Positions 1 through 12,544 are shown, counted from the first letter of the stretch. The stretch is 64,000 bases of DNA from Lentinus brumalis (GCA_001792895.1 MARA01000046.1:186001-250000); one strand, 5' to 3'. The notes: a model not told the origin generated them from the sequence alone. Program-made: numbers and translations.

Positions 1-976
1 GGAATCCGAAGGCGCGCGCGCGGAGGAGGCAACGCGAGCATCGTTGTCGCGAAACTTGCGGTGCTTGTGATATACACTGAAAGTCACTGGCGTCCCGACG
101 CCGCCGCACTTCTCCTTGCAATTACACCTGTGGGTATATCTAGGGTCGTTCTCCCGGTCCATGGGGGTCTGTGGGAGTGCTTCGTGCCGCCACAACGATT
201 GCAGTGGCGCGCGCGAGTGCACCGGAGAGGGAGAGATCGGGCCACCAGGATAGAGACGACGAGCAGGGGAGAGCGAGAGCAGGAGAGACGACGAGCAGGT
301 GGGACGACGAGCAGGAGAGAGCGAGAGCAGGAGAGCGCACAGGAAGCACAGTGCAGCTGCAGGGTACGAGAAGGCGAGTACACGCCAACTCGCCCGTGCA
401 AGCCCAATGCGGCCTGCATGCGTCTGGTGGCAGGTCGACGCGCGCACTGCGCAGTTGCTAAATTGAAAGACGAGAAGCGCCCACGGACGCAGAATTGACC
501 GAAGATTGCAACGCATTCAAAAATCTGTGATTGATTGCGCGAATTCAGAGGTTGGAATTGATCCAGGTCTGTCTAGTTATCTACGGACACTCGTGGTTAT
601 TGCTGGTCACCCTGGGTTAGCCGAAGTTTCTATGTCGATTCTCACTGGGCATGACCCGTGGGAGGCGCAGTTAGACTGCGAGGAAGGCGAGGGGACGTCC
701 GAGGACGAGGGAACCGGTCGAGCGCTTAAAGAAGAAGATGGTGGTACGAGGTCAAGATGATGATGCCGAATCCTAGTGTCAGGAGCTACATTCATTTCGG
801 TGCATGCGCACCCGCATCTGGTCATGGGCATCTGCGGGGTCTACCGGTATACCGTGTACTGCAGAGGTCAAAGTCATGAATGTTCCCTGCATATATGCCC
901 CTCGTTTACGCATACATCCATCTCGCCGCACCCGGACGTCCGCTCAGCCCGCTCACACACCTCCCATCTCCCCCAG
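1..976. other. No supported gene; includes purine-rich imperfect repeat (225-345)
   Basis: I see no convincing gene here. Positions about 225-345 are a purine-rich stretch built from imperfect repeats of GACGACGAGCAG and GAGAGCGAGAGCAGGAGAG. The open frames across it are low-complexity Arg/Glu/Ser strings with no recognisable family. The missing first exon of the CFEM gene that follows should lie just upstream of 976, but no signal-peptide exon could be identified. Confidence 0.5.
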
Positions 977-1642
977 AAACTTCGCATGCGCGTGCCACCA
1001 GCCGAACTTCATGGCGGACGCCGTGAACTGCATGACCGGCAGCTGCAGCACGAACGACAAGGCGACCGGCCAGTCCTTCCTCATGCTGGCGTGCAAGCAA
1101 GTCGGTGAGCTCAGATCTGAATCCCTCCCCGCCCCGCGCTCAACGTGGAATTGCGAACTGACACGGGTGTTCGCAGGCACGTCCGTCTCGCTCCCGACGA
1201 GCTTCTCCGTCAGCCGCACGTCCATCACGTCCGGGATCCCGCCCGTTCGCACGACCGGTTCCCCGACGTCGGCCGCGTCCGGCACGACGACCGTCTCCGT
1301 GACCGTCACCATCACCGCTGGACCCTCTGGCGCGTCCTCCGCGTCCCCTCCTCGTCGTCCTCGGCCGTCTCTCCATCCTCATCAGCGTCAGCGTCGGTGT
1401 CGGTACCTGTCGTCACGGTGACTGCGACTGCGACTGTGACTGCGAGCAGTACCACGACGGCGCCGACGACGAGCAGGAGCGCAACGACCGTGGTGGCGAC
1501 GAGCACGCTCGGGGGCGCGCCCTCGGGATCTGGGGCGGGCGGGGGCGGGAACGGCGCTGTGGGGCTGCTCGAGGGCGTGCCGGTGTTGGCGGTCGGGGCT
1601 GCTCTGGCCGCGGTCGTCGCGGGGATGGCGGTGGTGCTGTGA
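977..1642 (+). pseudogene. CFEM-domain GPI-anchored-type cell-surface protein, 5' truncated and frameshifted
   Basis: A coding exon starts after the acceptor ccccag ending at 976. It encodes the C-terminal half of a CFEM domain (FACACHQPNF, then NCMTGSCS and MLACKQVG), with the C-x-C and later cysteines of that family. A GT-AG intron (1105-1177) joins it to a Ser/Thr-rich stalk. The stalk frame shifts by one base near 1340-1370, and the second frame ends in a Gly-rich spacer and a hydrophobic tail (VPVLAVGAALAAVVAGMAVV) typical of a GPI-attachment signal. CFEM proteins are cysteine-rich fungal extracellular proteins, some of which bind haem. The N-terminal half and signal peptide are not found upstream. 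Decayed copy or local sequence error; the CFEM call rests on cysteine spacing. Confidence 0.55.
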
Positions 1643-2449
1643 GAGTTAGGAGTCCACGATGATGATCTGGATGTGGATGTGGAAGGTGGATATGAGTGTT
1701 CGCGGTGTGTACTGTACGCTAGCGCTATTTTGTTTTGTGTATTTTAGTTGTTGTATGTACGTATAGCTATCCTTCTTGGGGTGGGGTGCGTTGGCTCAGC
1801 TGCGCGGCCTGACGCGTAGTGGAACTAATATGCCAGAGAGTCTTGTTTGGACTCGATATGCGCAGCCTTATTGAATTGCAGGGGCCATCATGAGCATTCA
1901 TGGCACACAATCGTGGGATGGCGAGGACGGCGCATCTATCGACAGATCCAGACAACAATATGTACTCAAGAACTCGGTAGAACATGACAGCGGGTCCCGC
2001 CCATGGCCATCTCATAACTTAAGGGCTCAGCTGTTTGAAGCTCTCAGCATACGGGGAACAGACACTTTCTCCGCACGGATGGTCGCTGCAAAGGTGCACC
2101 CCAGACTCGCATCAAAAACCGCTATGCCGACAAGAATATCGATACGGCAGCTCACCTAGTACCTCTCGGACCCGGCTCTGCGCCGCCGCCTCCGTTTCCG
2201 TCCGCTGCCGCAGTGGATCCGCTTCCGCTGCAGCAGGCCGTCGCCAGTGCTCCCACGGGTAGAAGGGCGGATCTGCAAGCGAAGTTCCACAGCTCAGTCA
2301 CTCGGGCAAGCGGGCTGTTCGTGCGGCCTGCGGGACAGCGCTCAGTGCCGTTGCTCTCACCTCGACGCGGCTCTAGCCGCACTCTGTGCAGTTTGTGGGC
2401 TCTCGGAAACCAGCTCTCGTGTTTGCCCTTCCGGCCCTTGTGCTGACCC
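1643..2449. other. No supported gene
   Basis: Downstream of the CFEM remnant. No frame with recognisable composition; the right end overlaps the uncertain C-terminus of the F-box pseudogene on the minus strand. Confidence 0.4.
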
Positions 2450-3767
2450 CAGTTCCCCCACGGGCGCGGGACGTTTACGAGGACCACGGACGACTCCCCG
2501 GGCCCGGAAGCTCCGTGTCTATGGTCCTGAGCTGTGGGGAAGAGTGCGTCTTCCGTCGGACCGCTGATGGCGTCCATCAGTTCGCAGTATTGCCTCTCAG
2601 TGAAGGACGAAGGCCAGTCCGGCGCAATTGCCAGAGTGCGGCCGCTCGTGGAGGGAGCAGGAGACCAGGATCTAAGCATAGCTAGGTATAGCTGCTGATA
2701 TTCCGGCTGCTGGAGTGCCGGGGACAGGCGTACGGTGAGTGAGTACAGCAATGGAAAAGGTGACAAGTCGATAGCGTGCTTGGCAACCTCCGATGCTGCG
2801 ACAGGCGCTGCTCAGCGAAATCCCCTGGGAGGAGGTATCGGATATTTTGGGGACATACCATCAAGACCGTCTGTTGCGTGAGGTATGAAGTACGGCACAT
2901 GTATATCGAGGCGCGTAAGCGACGGACCCAGCCCAGCAAAGAGCCTTTCCGTGCCGCAGAGTCCCATCCAGGTCACCTTCCCGTAGATGTACACAGTCAG
3001 ATATGCGCATTGCAGAAGGAATCGGCGACCTCCGTACCTTCAGGGAGCACAGCGCTGGCAAGAACCCACCCCGTTCCTCTCCGAGTTCTGACGTGCACAA
3101 CGGAACGAGACCAAGATTTGACCAGTCCAGAGCGTCACAGACAAGGCTCTGTAGTCCAGTGAGCTGGTGCAAGATCCGAGCAAAGTCACCGAAAGACGGG
3201 AAGGTCAGCACGCCCAGGCGAAGTGTGGTTAAGTCGCGCAGCTTGTCCAACAGTGTGTAGAACCAAGGATGGAGAGGTAGATGCGGAAGCTTGGTCTTGC
3301 GGCCACGAACACGAATACGGGGCGACCACCCACTTTTGCGCGACCGCCCACTCTTGATGCCCGTGCCGTACACGGACATCTCCTGCAAGTTCGGCAGCTT
3401 TCCGGCAAGCGCGGTCGGGAAGAGCGGAAAGACGCTGTCGCCAGGAGTGTAGTGGGTGTTCCCGTGAATCAAGACAACATGAACGTATGTCGCTAGAGCA
3501 GGCGATTCGTCGAGCAACTCGACGAAGGCGTACAGGAGGTAGGTGGTGCGAAGTTCGACAGCGTAGAAGAGCAGCTTCTGGGCCCGCGGACGCCACGCGC
3601 GACATACCAGCGAGCACTGCGAGAGCGCGGCGCACGAGTACCTGGTTGCATGGTGGTCGAACAAGGAGGGATGAAGCACCCGGCTCGCAGACTTCGAGGG
3701 GAAGACGCGGTTCAGGGTGGTTATTTTCCTCGTTAAGTACGGCCGTCATTGGGCCGTTGGCACGCAA
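2450..3767 (-). pseudogene. F-box/leucine-rich-type protein with multiple frameshifts
   Basis: Reading the minus strand from about 3767, an N-terminal tract ends in RLPLEVCE, the start of the F-box-like motif common in agaricomycete F-box proteins. It continues one base out of frame as RVLHPSLFDHHATR and CSLVCRAWRPRAQKLLFY, the rest of that motif. Leucine-rich segments follow (LPNLQEMSVYG, LRDLTTLRLGVLTFPSFGDF), then, after further frame changes, LFAGLGPSLTRLDIHV and EYQQLYLAMLRSW. F-box proteins of this type are presumed substrate adaptors of SCF ubiquitin ligases. At least three frame breaks are needed, the first near 3690, where removing one C restores the frame. The exact 3' end is uncertain. 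Confidence 0.6.
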
Positions 3768-3799
3768 TAACGGCGCTGCTATGGACGTTCAGCCGTAGA

Positions 3800-4280
3800 A
3801 TGAAGTGTCAGTAAGAGGAAACACAAGTTGCGACACCTCAGTCAAGCCTCAGGCCAGTACTCGAAGTTTGGAGCCGTACAAGAGCCTCTGCGAGGAGGAG
3901 GGAGCCTCGAGGCGCGCTGAGTCAGCAGACGCTCAGCACAGAGGGCGCGAGCGCAGCGGCCAGGGAGACATCATCACGACTACGAGGACTCGGACTGTAT
4001 CTGGGCTGGACTCTGTACTCAGCGAGGATATGACTCGTATCTTTCCGCCAGGTGGCTCCCGACGGGCGAGTGGTTACTATCTTTCCTGCTCACGGAAGAC
4101 GCGTGAATGCTGATGCTCTTCGTTCGATGTTCGACGTCCAGACATGGCGGACAGAACGCTGCCTTGCCGGTTCTCTGTCGGCGATGCAGGCATTCTGAAG
4201 ACGGTTCTGTTGCGCCAGTGAAGGGTTCGGGGCAGTTTAACCTTCCTGGTAGCGCAGCTATTGACGCACTCGGTCTCTCA
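3800..4280. other. No supported gene
   Basis: Between the F-box and OYE remnants. The missing N-terminal half of the OYE gene would be expected here but no matching frame is visible. Confidence 0.4.
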
Positions 4281-5228
<948 letters not shown>

Positions 5229-5290
5229 CGATTGTATAGATACTAGGCTTCTATGTATTTATCGGTAACGTGAAGCAGTGCAGAAACTCA

Positions 5291-6287
5291 TCACCAGGGT
5301 ACAATTTCGTGTCTCAAGTTAACGAGCCGACCGCTGTCTTCGGGCTTGAGCGATGTGATTACTTTCGCTACGGCCGTAACGCTCTCCGTCAGGGTTAGCG
5401 GCGCGTCGTCGCCGCCATATCTACGCTCGCCCGTAAGCAAAGCCTCGATATCCAAAGCAAACGGCGGACACGCACCCGTCTTCACCCATCCCGGACAGAG
5501 ACATATGACCATCAAGTCTGGCCGCTCCGCCTTCTGCTTGTATGTCTGCACGCGATACCTCCAGGTGAGCAGCTGTCACCGCGACTCGACCAGCAGCTAT
5601 TGTACGTACGAGCATGTTGAGCGCAGTCTTCGTGATCGCATACCGCCCACGTCTCGCCGTAGCCGTACCCGAACGCGCCAAGGGAGCTCGAGACGTTCAC
5701 TATCGTCTTCTTCTCGCTCTTCTCGACGAGGGGCAGGTAGAGCTGCGCGATGAGGGCGGGCGCGGCGACGTTCGTCTGAACACCTGCGCCCAGCCATCGT
5801 TCATGGTGAACGCGGTGTCGATCTTCTGGTTCTGCGAGCGCCGGTCGGGGTCAGCTAGCTATTAGAAGGACGTGATAGAGAGACGAAGAGGGAACAGAAA
5901 TCGGGCGAGGGAGAGAAGACGGGATGAGACGCACGATCGCAGCGTTGTTCACGAGGTAGTCAAGCCCCGGTCGCCGAGGATAGCCGTGACCTCCTCCACG
6001 GACCCTCGATGCCGTTCGTGTCGTCGACGTCGAGCTGAATGACTCGAGCGTGCCCCTGGCGGTCTGCTTGAGAGCCTGGAGCGCGGTGGCCTTCGCTGGG
6101 TCTGTGCGGTTGCGATAATGAAGTTCAAGGCGACTCGAGGAGCTGCTTGGCGAGCTCCAGGCCGATGCCGCGCGAGCAGCTGGAGACGACAGTGCAGGTA
6201 AGTATTGAAAAGACGCATGTACCACTGGGGAGTGGGCAGGGAGACGTACCCGGTGATGAGCCACATATATTGATTGGTAATAGCCAT
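5291..6287 (-). pseudogene. Short-chain dehydrogenase/reductase with frame breaks
   Basis: On the minus strand the pieces of a classical SDR appear in order. Exon 1 ends in WLITG and a GT-AG intron joins it to CSRGIGLELAKQLLES, giving the cofactor-binding TG-x3-GIG motif. Then come DPAKATALQALKQTARG, VIQLDVDDTN, LDYLVNNAAI (the NNA motif), NVSSSLGAFGYG, RYAITKTALNML (catalytic Y-x3-K) and CPGWVKT, with a C-terminus reading RHEIVPW. That terminus resembles the GEEIPW end of fungal carbonyl-reductase-like SDRs. Several +1/-1 shifts are needed, near 5650, 5960, 6010, 6060 and 6130, all next to short homopolymers. Exon 1 (start codon 6287-6285) is duplicated upstream with its 5' region. Substrate unknown. 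Confidence 0.75.
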
Positions 6288-6647
6288 GTTAGATCCGTGA
6301 GAGTGCTGGTGACTGAGGGCGTCCGTCGTGGCGTACGTGCAGCTCTTATGAGACTCCGCGTGAGACTGCGGGATACGAGTCCGCGGAGGCGTATGCGGGT
6401 TCCCTGCATACCAGAAGCTGAATGAGTTACATGATGAACTAGGGAGACGTACCCGGTGATGAGCCACATATATTGATTGGTAATAGCCATGTTAGATCCG
6501 TGAGGAGTGCTGGTGACTGAGGGCCGTCCGTCGTGGCGTACGTGCAGCTCTTTATGAGACTCGCGTGAGACTGCGGGATACGAGTCCGCGGAGGCGGTAT
6601 GGCGGGTTCCCTGCATACCAGAAGCTGAATGAGTTACATGATGAACT
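6238..6647. repeat. 203-bp tandem duplication containing SDR exon 1
   Basis: Copy 1 is 6238-6440 and copy 2 is 6441-6647. Each contains the SDR start codon (6287 and 6490 on the minus strand), exon 1 and the exon-1 donor site. By eye the copies differ only by about six single-base length changes in runs (GAG/GAGG, GGCG/GGCCG, CTTAT/CTTTAT, TCCGC/TCGC, GCGTATGCG/GCGGTATGGCG), with no substitutions. Confidence 0.9.
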
Positions 6648-6649
6648 AG

Positions 6650-7472
6650 CACCGACAGCGTCGCACGCTGCCTGCAACCGTGGATGCAGCCGCGGTCCCG
6701 TCTTCGCGACTTGCGTGCGGCATACTGAGACGAAGTCGAACTGCCAAGGCTGCAGTGCCGCAGGTGAACTATGTGCGTATTGACGAAAGCCGGGCTATGG
6801 GGATTCGCGAATAAGAAGGGCAGCCCAGGCCTTTGAGAGCGCGAAGGGTATTCGTGCGAAACAAGGCGGACGTGTCGTGTGTCGCACTTGATGGTCTTGG
6901 ATCCCGACAGTCAGGCATCGTCGGATGGTGTACGCTATGAATAGCGAGGGCGGATGCATGTCGCAATCCGAGTACTTATGAGTGCGTTTCCTGTTTCCCG
7001 CCGCAGCTCCCACGTCGGACGATATTACTAGAGTTTTTAAACTGTCGGCTGGAAGCAACTCACCGATATGCAGACTGCACTTGCAGCAGGCAACTCGACG
7101 AGGGGCATAGTAGTAGCTTGAACCCGGACGGGCGTGCGATGCGCTGTGCCAAACCCCTCGGTCGCCTTCCCACACTCAACCTCATATCATCCAACGCGCT
7201 GGAAAAGACTGATTGAGCGACAACAGGCGACAACCTTACCTCTTCAGACATCAGATATCTCAAGACAAACTTGGAATGGCGGGACATTGTAACGTTTCGT
7301 GTAACGATGCTCGAACATTCAGTTGGGAACAGGAGGAGGAGGTTGACTTAAAATTGCGCGCGATAATTGAATGGCTGACTTGACATTTCTAACGTATACA
7401 TGGAAGAACTCATAGCGCACTACAATCACGACCTATCATATCAAGAACGGGACAAACAAGCATCACTGCTCC
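6650..7472. other. No supported gene
   Basis: Intergenic between the SDR remnant and the B-type gene of pair 1. The open frames on both strands lack family features. Confidence 0.5.
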
Positions 7473-8079
7473 TCAAGCAGCAGTGGGCAAGTCGCGACGG
7501 CGATGGCCCGTCACAGTCACCCCGCCGGTGGTAGTAGTCTCGGTGCGAGTGCGCGTCGTCGTCTCGGTGGTAGTCTCGGTGAAGGTGGTGGTAGTGGCAG
7601 TAGTGATCGTCGAAGTGACATGACTGGTCGACGTCGGGCGCGTGATCGTCTTCGTCGTAGTAGTGACCACGACAGGTCCAGGGACAGTCGTCGTGGTCGT
7701 GACGGTCGCAGGAGGGGCCTGACGCTTATCGTTACGAGGGACCAGGGTCGGCGCGACCGTAACCGTGGTCGTGTCGGTGAAAGTTGTGGTGAACGTCGGG
7801 GAGGCGGTTGTGATGAACAGGTCGGTGCGCGTGCACGGACCGCTGTTGGGGTACGAAGAACTCGGGAGGCCGGAATGGCTGGAGAACCAGGAGTACCAGG
7901 ATTGTTGGGATACCCGGGGTACCCAGAATAACCGGGGTAACCTGGATAGCCAGGATAACCTGCAACGACACGTCAATAACAATGCAACAGCGATGAGAGG
8001 GATGAAGCTAACCTTGGGCTTGGACGCCTACACAGGCGGCAAGGAAACCGGCGAGAGCGAAGAGCTTGGCGGAGAACAT
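7473..8079 (-). CDS. Small secreted Thr-rich protein, family B, pair 1 (collagen-like variant)
   Basis: The start at 8079 opens a hydrophobic signal peptide (MFSAKLFALAGFLAACVGVQ, then AQG). It is followed by a 53-nt intron (8012-7960), the position used by all family members. Exon 2 begins with a collagen-like run of GYPGYPGYPGYSGYPGYP, not present in the other copies. The Thr-rich domain follows in a different frame from about 7875: RQAPPATVTTTTTVPGPVVV, then TSTSHVTSTITTATTTTF, ending TGGVTVTGHRRRDLPTAA. Either a one-base frameshift lies near 7873 or a small splice event was missed. The domain alternates Thr with Val/Ile, consistent with O-glycosylated beta-structured wall or matrix protein. 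Divergent to the A gene at 9088. Function unknown. Confidence 0.65.
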
Positions 8080-9087
8080 GACGTGCAACGTATACTGTTG
8101 GGCGTGGAGAAGACGGGAGCGGGCGCAATGGTGAGGAGACAATGCAAGCAAGCGCGGTGTTCAGGGTTATATACTGTCCAAGCTGCTGAGCAGGTTCCAG
8201 CGCGGATACGAACTTAGCGAATTCAAAGTCCAGATACAAGGCGTGTGCGCCAAGCCTGTGGGCAATCTCCGGTGAGGTTGCGTCAACAGCAGAATGCGTC
8301 ATGAGCAAAACGACGCGGGTGCAGATGATCAATGGAGCCGGGTTGAGGCTCATCCTCGCGGCACGACTTCCCCAAGGCGGGCGTTCCGGGTATGGTATTC
8401 TGTGTGGTTTACTCCGCCTCTTCAGGGTTGCCGCGCCAGATGCTCCCCTGTATCTCCCAGTCACCGCCTCGCTCGCATGTCGCCTTTCACTTCCCCTGTC
8501 CCACTCGGCTCTCGAGTACTCCAGTTTTGAGCCGTCTTGGCAGCGTACACCGCTTCGCCATGCATACGGAGCATCGCAGGATCTCACAAATTTGCGGATG
8601 CAAGTGTGCCTAGAGGGGTCGATCGGTGTGTGCATCAGCCTGAGAGCGGTGGTAATCAACGGTGAAAGTACCTGATTTTGATCCCGACCGGGACTTACCA
8701 AATGGCTTCGCTGGCTCATCGTAAGAGGACTCCATCCATATTCGGATACGAAACAACACCGATGCACTGCAGGCACCCGCATGTCCACCGGAGTCTGATC
8801 TGTCGGATTCGCCGTCACTTGAGCGGGAGAAGTATGAGCTCCTGGCGGAAGTAAGTGGCTCCATCGTATTATAGCAGGACAGGGGATGATGACGCTCTCC
8901 AGCGTGCTGAGCGCGTACCTGATAGGAAAGCCTTGTCGTCGCAAAAAAGTGAAGTCAGATCCGGGACGGACGCAGACCAGAAACATACAAGTACCTCGAC
9001 TTCGCCGCCGGTCATTTTCCATCGACCGCTGTTTTGCCTCCCGCGCTACTCCTGCAACATCCCATCCCAGCTCATCCACCATTCGAC
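8080..9087. promoter_or_regulatory. Divergent intergenic region of pair 1
   Basis: About 1 kb separates the two divergent starts. A TATATA box lies at 8168-8173, about 90 bp upstream of the minus-strand start. I did not find the GCCACTGCGG-type motif of pairs 2 to 5 here, so pair 1 seems to be regulated differently or to be the most diverged copy. Open frames inside have no recognisable family. Confidence 0.45.
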
Positions 9088-9607
9088 ATGTTCTTCTCCA
9101 AGCTCGTCGCGATCGCGGCCATGGGCCTTGTTGCCTCCGGAAGTGTCCTCGGCGGCGGTAAGTTTCGGCCATACATGTCATCGGTCGCTGGTGTTAACGG
9201 CACGGTTTCTTTCAGCACTTCCTGCTCGTGAGGCCTGCGATGTGACCACTCGCACCGTGACGCGCTTCAACCCGTCCATCAGCAGCACCACTGTCACGTC
9301 CACAGTTACCGAGACGTCCGCCATCGTTAGCAAGCGTCAGGCAGTCGTGACTCCCACCTCCACCGTCACCGTCACCGGCCCTACGTCGACGATCACGATC
9401 ACCGAAACCTCCAGAACCACGCCCACTGCGACGAGCACCCGCTACGTCCTCACGGGATCGACGCCCGCGGTTTCCGAGACGGTCACCAAGACCAAGGGCA
9501 CGATCACGACCACCACGACCACCGAGACGAAGTCAGTCGCAACAGTCACGGTGACTCCCGGGGCTACTCGTGAGCCCCGTCCCACGCGTCCCGCCAGGCC
9601 GCAGTGA
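9088..9607 (+). CDS. Small secreted Thr-rich protein, family A, pair 1
   Basis: CDS join(9088..9157,9216..9607), 153 aa. Exon 1 encodes a signal peptide (MFFSKLVAIAAMGLVASGSV, then LGG). The 58-nt intron starts GTAAGT and ends TTTCAG. Exon 2 gives REACDVTTRTVTRFNPS, then VSKRQAVVTPTSTVTVTGP, a Kex2-like dibasic site directly before the conserved ARQ/KRQAVVTPTS core. Thr/Val strings follow (TETSRTTPTATSTRYV, VSETVTKTKGTITTTTTTET), and the end is Pro/Arg-rich (TPGATREPRPTRPARPQ). It is longer than the A copies of pairs 2 to 5 because of an extra segment before the KR site. Likely secreted, O-glycosylated and processed; no known domain. Confidence 0.85.
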
Positions 9608-9810
9608 TTGTATGCAGTAGCTGCGCTTTTGATAGACAGCTTTTTGATGTTGCCCGAGTCGATGTTTATGTGTTTCGTCATGTATGACAACTGCTCGATT
9701 GTTCAATGTGAGATTGATTGACTGTGTATATGAATGGTTAGAACTACCTCTCTGCACATATCAACGCTCTGGTTTCTTTGCCTGTGCCAAGGAAGACAAC
9801 AGCGATAGGG

Positions 9811-10440
9811 GCAATGTATTCACTGCGAACTATGTTCCTCACACTCAGCTTCATCCCCGTATACGGCCAGGACGCGACCGAGAAGGCCGCGCCGATGCAC
9901 GGCTGGCGCCGCCTCCGCGCCCTGACCATCGCGGCACGCGTACACGACATGACCCACTTTCTCGACCACGTCGACCCAGACCAACGCCTGACGTCGCTCG
10001 TGCTCGAGTACCCAAACGGCGAACCTGCGATCAGCCAGACACCGCGAGCCGCCGGAATTCATGCCCGGCCCGCAGCTCGCGTCGGTCAGACTCGACATCC
10101 CGACCCGCTAGCGCACGCGCGAGACGATGGACGACCCTGCAGGACTGGCCGACGCTCGAGCACGTCGTCGTCAAGGCGCAGCGCAGCGAGTACCAGGTCA
10201 CGGAGGACGACCTCGAGCGATAGCCCAAAGTCAGCCGTGTGTGTACCTGGGGTGGCGGGTCGCGCGCTGCTGGCGGTGCGGTCCCGCCGCTGATTTGGCT
10301 CGTGCTCTCGTACATCAATGCGTACCTGCAGATCATGTCGACGGAGTCGTATCCCGTCCGAGAACCGACGATGGTCGCGCGGTACGTCTTCTACTTGTTC
10401 CCGGGGCAGATGCCGATTACCCGGACCCATAGCCGTCGGG
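9811..10440 (+). pseudogene. Degenerate coding remnant, possibly leucine-rich (F-box-like)
   Basis: Short frames read like a leucine-rich scaffold: MHGWRRLRALTIAARVHD, DQRLTSLVLEYPNGEP, PQLASVRLDIPTR and DWPTLEHVVVKAQRSEY. A hydrophobic piece follows (IWLVLSYINAYLQIM). Stops and frame changes separate all pieces. The spacing of Leu residues is like the C-terminal part of agaricomycete F-box proteins, but no F-box is present. Low confidence. Confidence 0.3.
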
Positions 10441-10639
10441 CTGGGACCAGGCTGTGTACTAGGTCGAGCAGTGGAGGATGGCGTGGATCAGGCAGCGGGC
10501 GCAGACACCGCCTGTATAACGATCGACGGCAGGGTCCGGCGTTGCTGCACACGGAGAGGAAAGTAGCCCATATGAAACCATCTATAGCACGTCATAATGA
10601 TATCCAAGTCGTAAAATAAGTCGCGTGCAAGGTCGCACC

Positions 10640-12090
10640 TCACGCCTTCGAGTCCACGAGAGTCTGTGCGCCGCCAGGGAGCTTGACGGGTACGGAAGCG
10701 GCCGTACCGGGCGTTATGGGCTCCTTCGAGTGCGATGGCTCGCCCAGCATGTGCCGGACCGCTGTCGAGTTTAACAGCTTCGCATACCGCGGCTGCACGA
10801 AAAGTGCGCTGGACAGGAGGTGATGAGTTTTGAAAGACACGGGAGGCGGACCGCAGAGTAGACGTACTTGGCTTCGACGAGGACATTCCCAGCCATGTCC
10901 TCGACCGTACCGGAGACTCGCGACTTGCGGCCCTGAGCCTCGTCGAGCTTCACCTTGATGACGATGAACTGGTCGGCGCGCGTAGGGGCCTTGTAGTTGA
11001 TATTCAGGTTCGCCGTCACGCCGACCTTCTCTGGCAGGTTCAAGAGAGCCTAACGACGGCGGTGTTCAGTGGGACAAACGGAAGATACGAGAGATACGAG
11101 AGATGGACACAAGGGATTGAATGATAGGGACATACGACTTCACAGTAGGGACTTCAAGCGGACGGAAACCCCGCTACATCTGCTTCGGAGATCCGTGAAG
11201 ATAGCCGGCTTGGCTTGGGCATCTGGCGGACAAGCCACTCCTTCATTCAACAACGTGATTCGTCCGCAGACAGATGTGTCCGTGTGTCATGACCATATGG
11301 AAAATATGAAAGCAGACTGGGTGCCCCTTCCAGCCTCTCCTTGGCACGGCCTTACTTCCTTGAGTCGGAATTTTTGAGCACGGTGTCTTGTGAAGTACCT
11401 TAGGAGACACGAGCCAGACCAGGAAGCGTGTCCCTTGCTCATTCCCCGCAACGCTCTCCGACCGGTCACACGTATATTCCTCGTGTGGGATGTATTGAAC
11501 GAGCCTGAGGAAGGTCTACTCACCACTCTCGCAAGCGTCTCGTCCAGGAGCGTTGCCAGCAGCCCTCCGTGAATGACACCCTCGTGCCCGCACAGCGCCC
11601 TCCCAACATGGATGAACACCCAGTTCTCCTTCGCGTCGTACCGCGCGCGCACCAGCGGTGGGATAGCCAGTTTTCCGGGACCCTTCAGCGTGCCCGCCGT
11701 CAGGCTGTTGACACGGCGCTCCTCGGGAAGGTTGACGTACGGCCTGGTCTCGTACCACTCATCCTTGTCCTCCCGCGCACGATGTGCCTCAAGAGGCGGG
11801 AGATGGTTGAGCTGCTCCTCGAGTTCGGCGATGTGGGAAATCGCCGCGGGGTCGTCAGGGTGCAGGGGCGGCGGCGCGGCGCGTGGTGAAAGCAGATGCG
11901 CAATCTCTGGAGGGTAGAGGGCACCGACGTAATACGAGACCGCGGAGATGGTTGATGCGCCAGCGAGCAGCTTGAGGTTACGCCGGAACGTCGAAGTCGG
12001 GTTCGATGCGGAGGACGAGGATGTGGAAGCGAATCGCCGTGCTGTGCGGGTCGTGTTGAGAAGTGGGCGACGGAACATGGAGGAGAGCAT
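10640..12090 (-). CDS. Mitochondrial-type HotDog thioesterase family protein
   Basis: CDS complement(join(10640..10808,10868..11049,11524..12090)), 305 aa. The N-terminus is Arg/Ser-rich (MLSSMFRRPLLNTTRTARRF), like a mitochondrial presequence, and a hydrophobic stretch near residues 35-50 could be a membrane anchor. The HotDog signature is clear: CGHEGVIHGGLLATLLDET before intron 1, then VGVTANLNINYKAPTRADQF and SGTVEDMAGNVLVEA after it, with ALFVQPRYAKLL in the last exon. Family members act as acyl-CoA thioesterases or related hydrolases; the substrate is unknown. Intron 1 is 474 nt (11523-11050), about eight times the local norm; intron 2 is 59 nt. Reading through intron 1 gives an unrelated tail, so splicing is assumed. 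Confidence 0.85.
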
Positions 12091-12544
12091 GGCAGCTGGT
12101 CCCAAAAAGTTCAGTTCGAGGAGATGATGGTGGTACGAGAACAAGAAAGATTCGAGCAAGACAACTCGACCGATTCGCCATGCCACGAAATTAGTCGCTA
12201 ATCCGTCATTATCGGAGACAGCGTCGGGTTACTTCCGGCCCGGTCTGCTTCAAGCTGGGAGTTGCTCCAAGTTCCAACACCCTTCCTACCAACCATCATC
12301 AACGGAAATTTGTTCAACTTCACTTACTTGCAATTTGGATACCTGGCGAGCCACATGATCAATCCGCGAGGTGGGAATGCATTTGCTTGCGGTCAGGGAC
12401 AAGTTCGTACTTTGACACGGACAGAATGTCAACGGGGAAGATGACAAAGTTATTGGCATTGGATTATGGCCACGTGGTGAATAATAATCTTAGTACGTGG
12501 TACGTATAGTCCCTCATCCACGCCATAAACGTCTGGTCTCACGT
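12091..12544. other. Intergenic between thioesterase and pair 2
   Basis: Contains the 5' flank of the minus-strand thioesterase gene and the 3' flank of the A gene of pair 2. No gene seen. Confidence 0.5.

Noticed and set aside
7973..9181. 402-residue minus-strand frame
   Set aside because: Spans the divergent intergenic region and the A gene signal exon antisense; no family features and conflicts with two better-supported genes.
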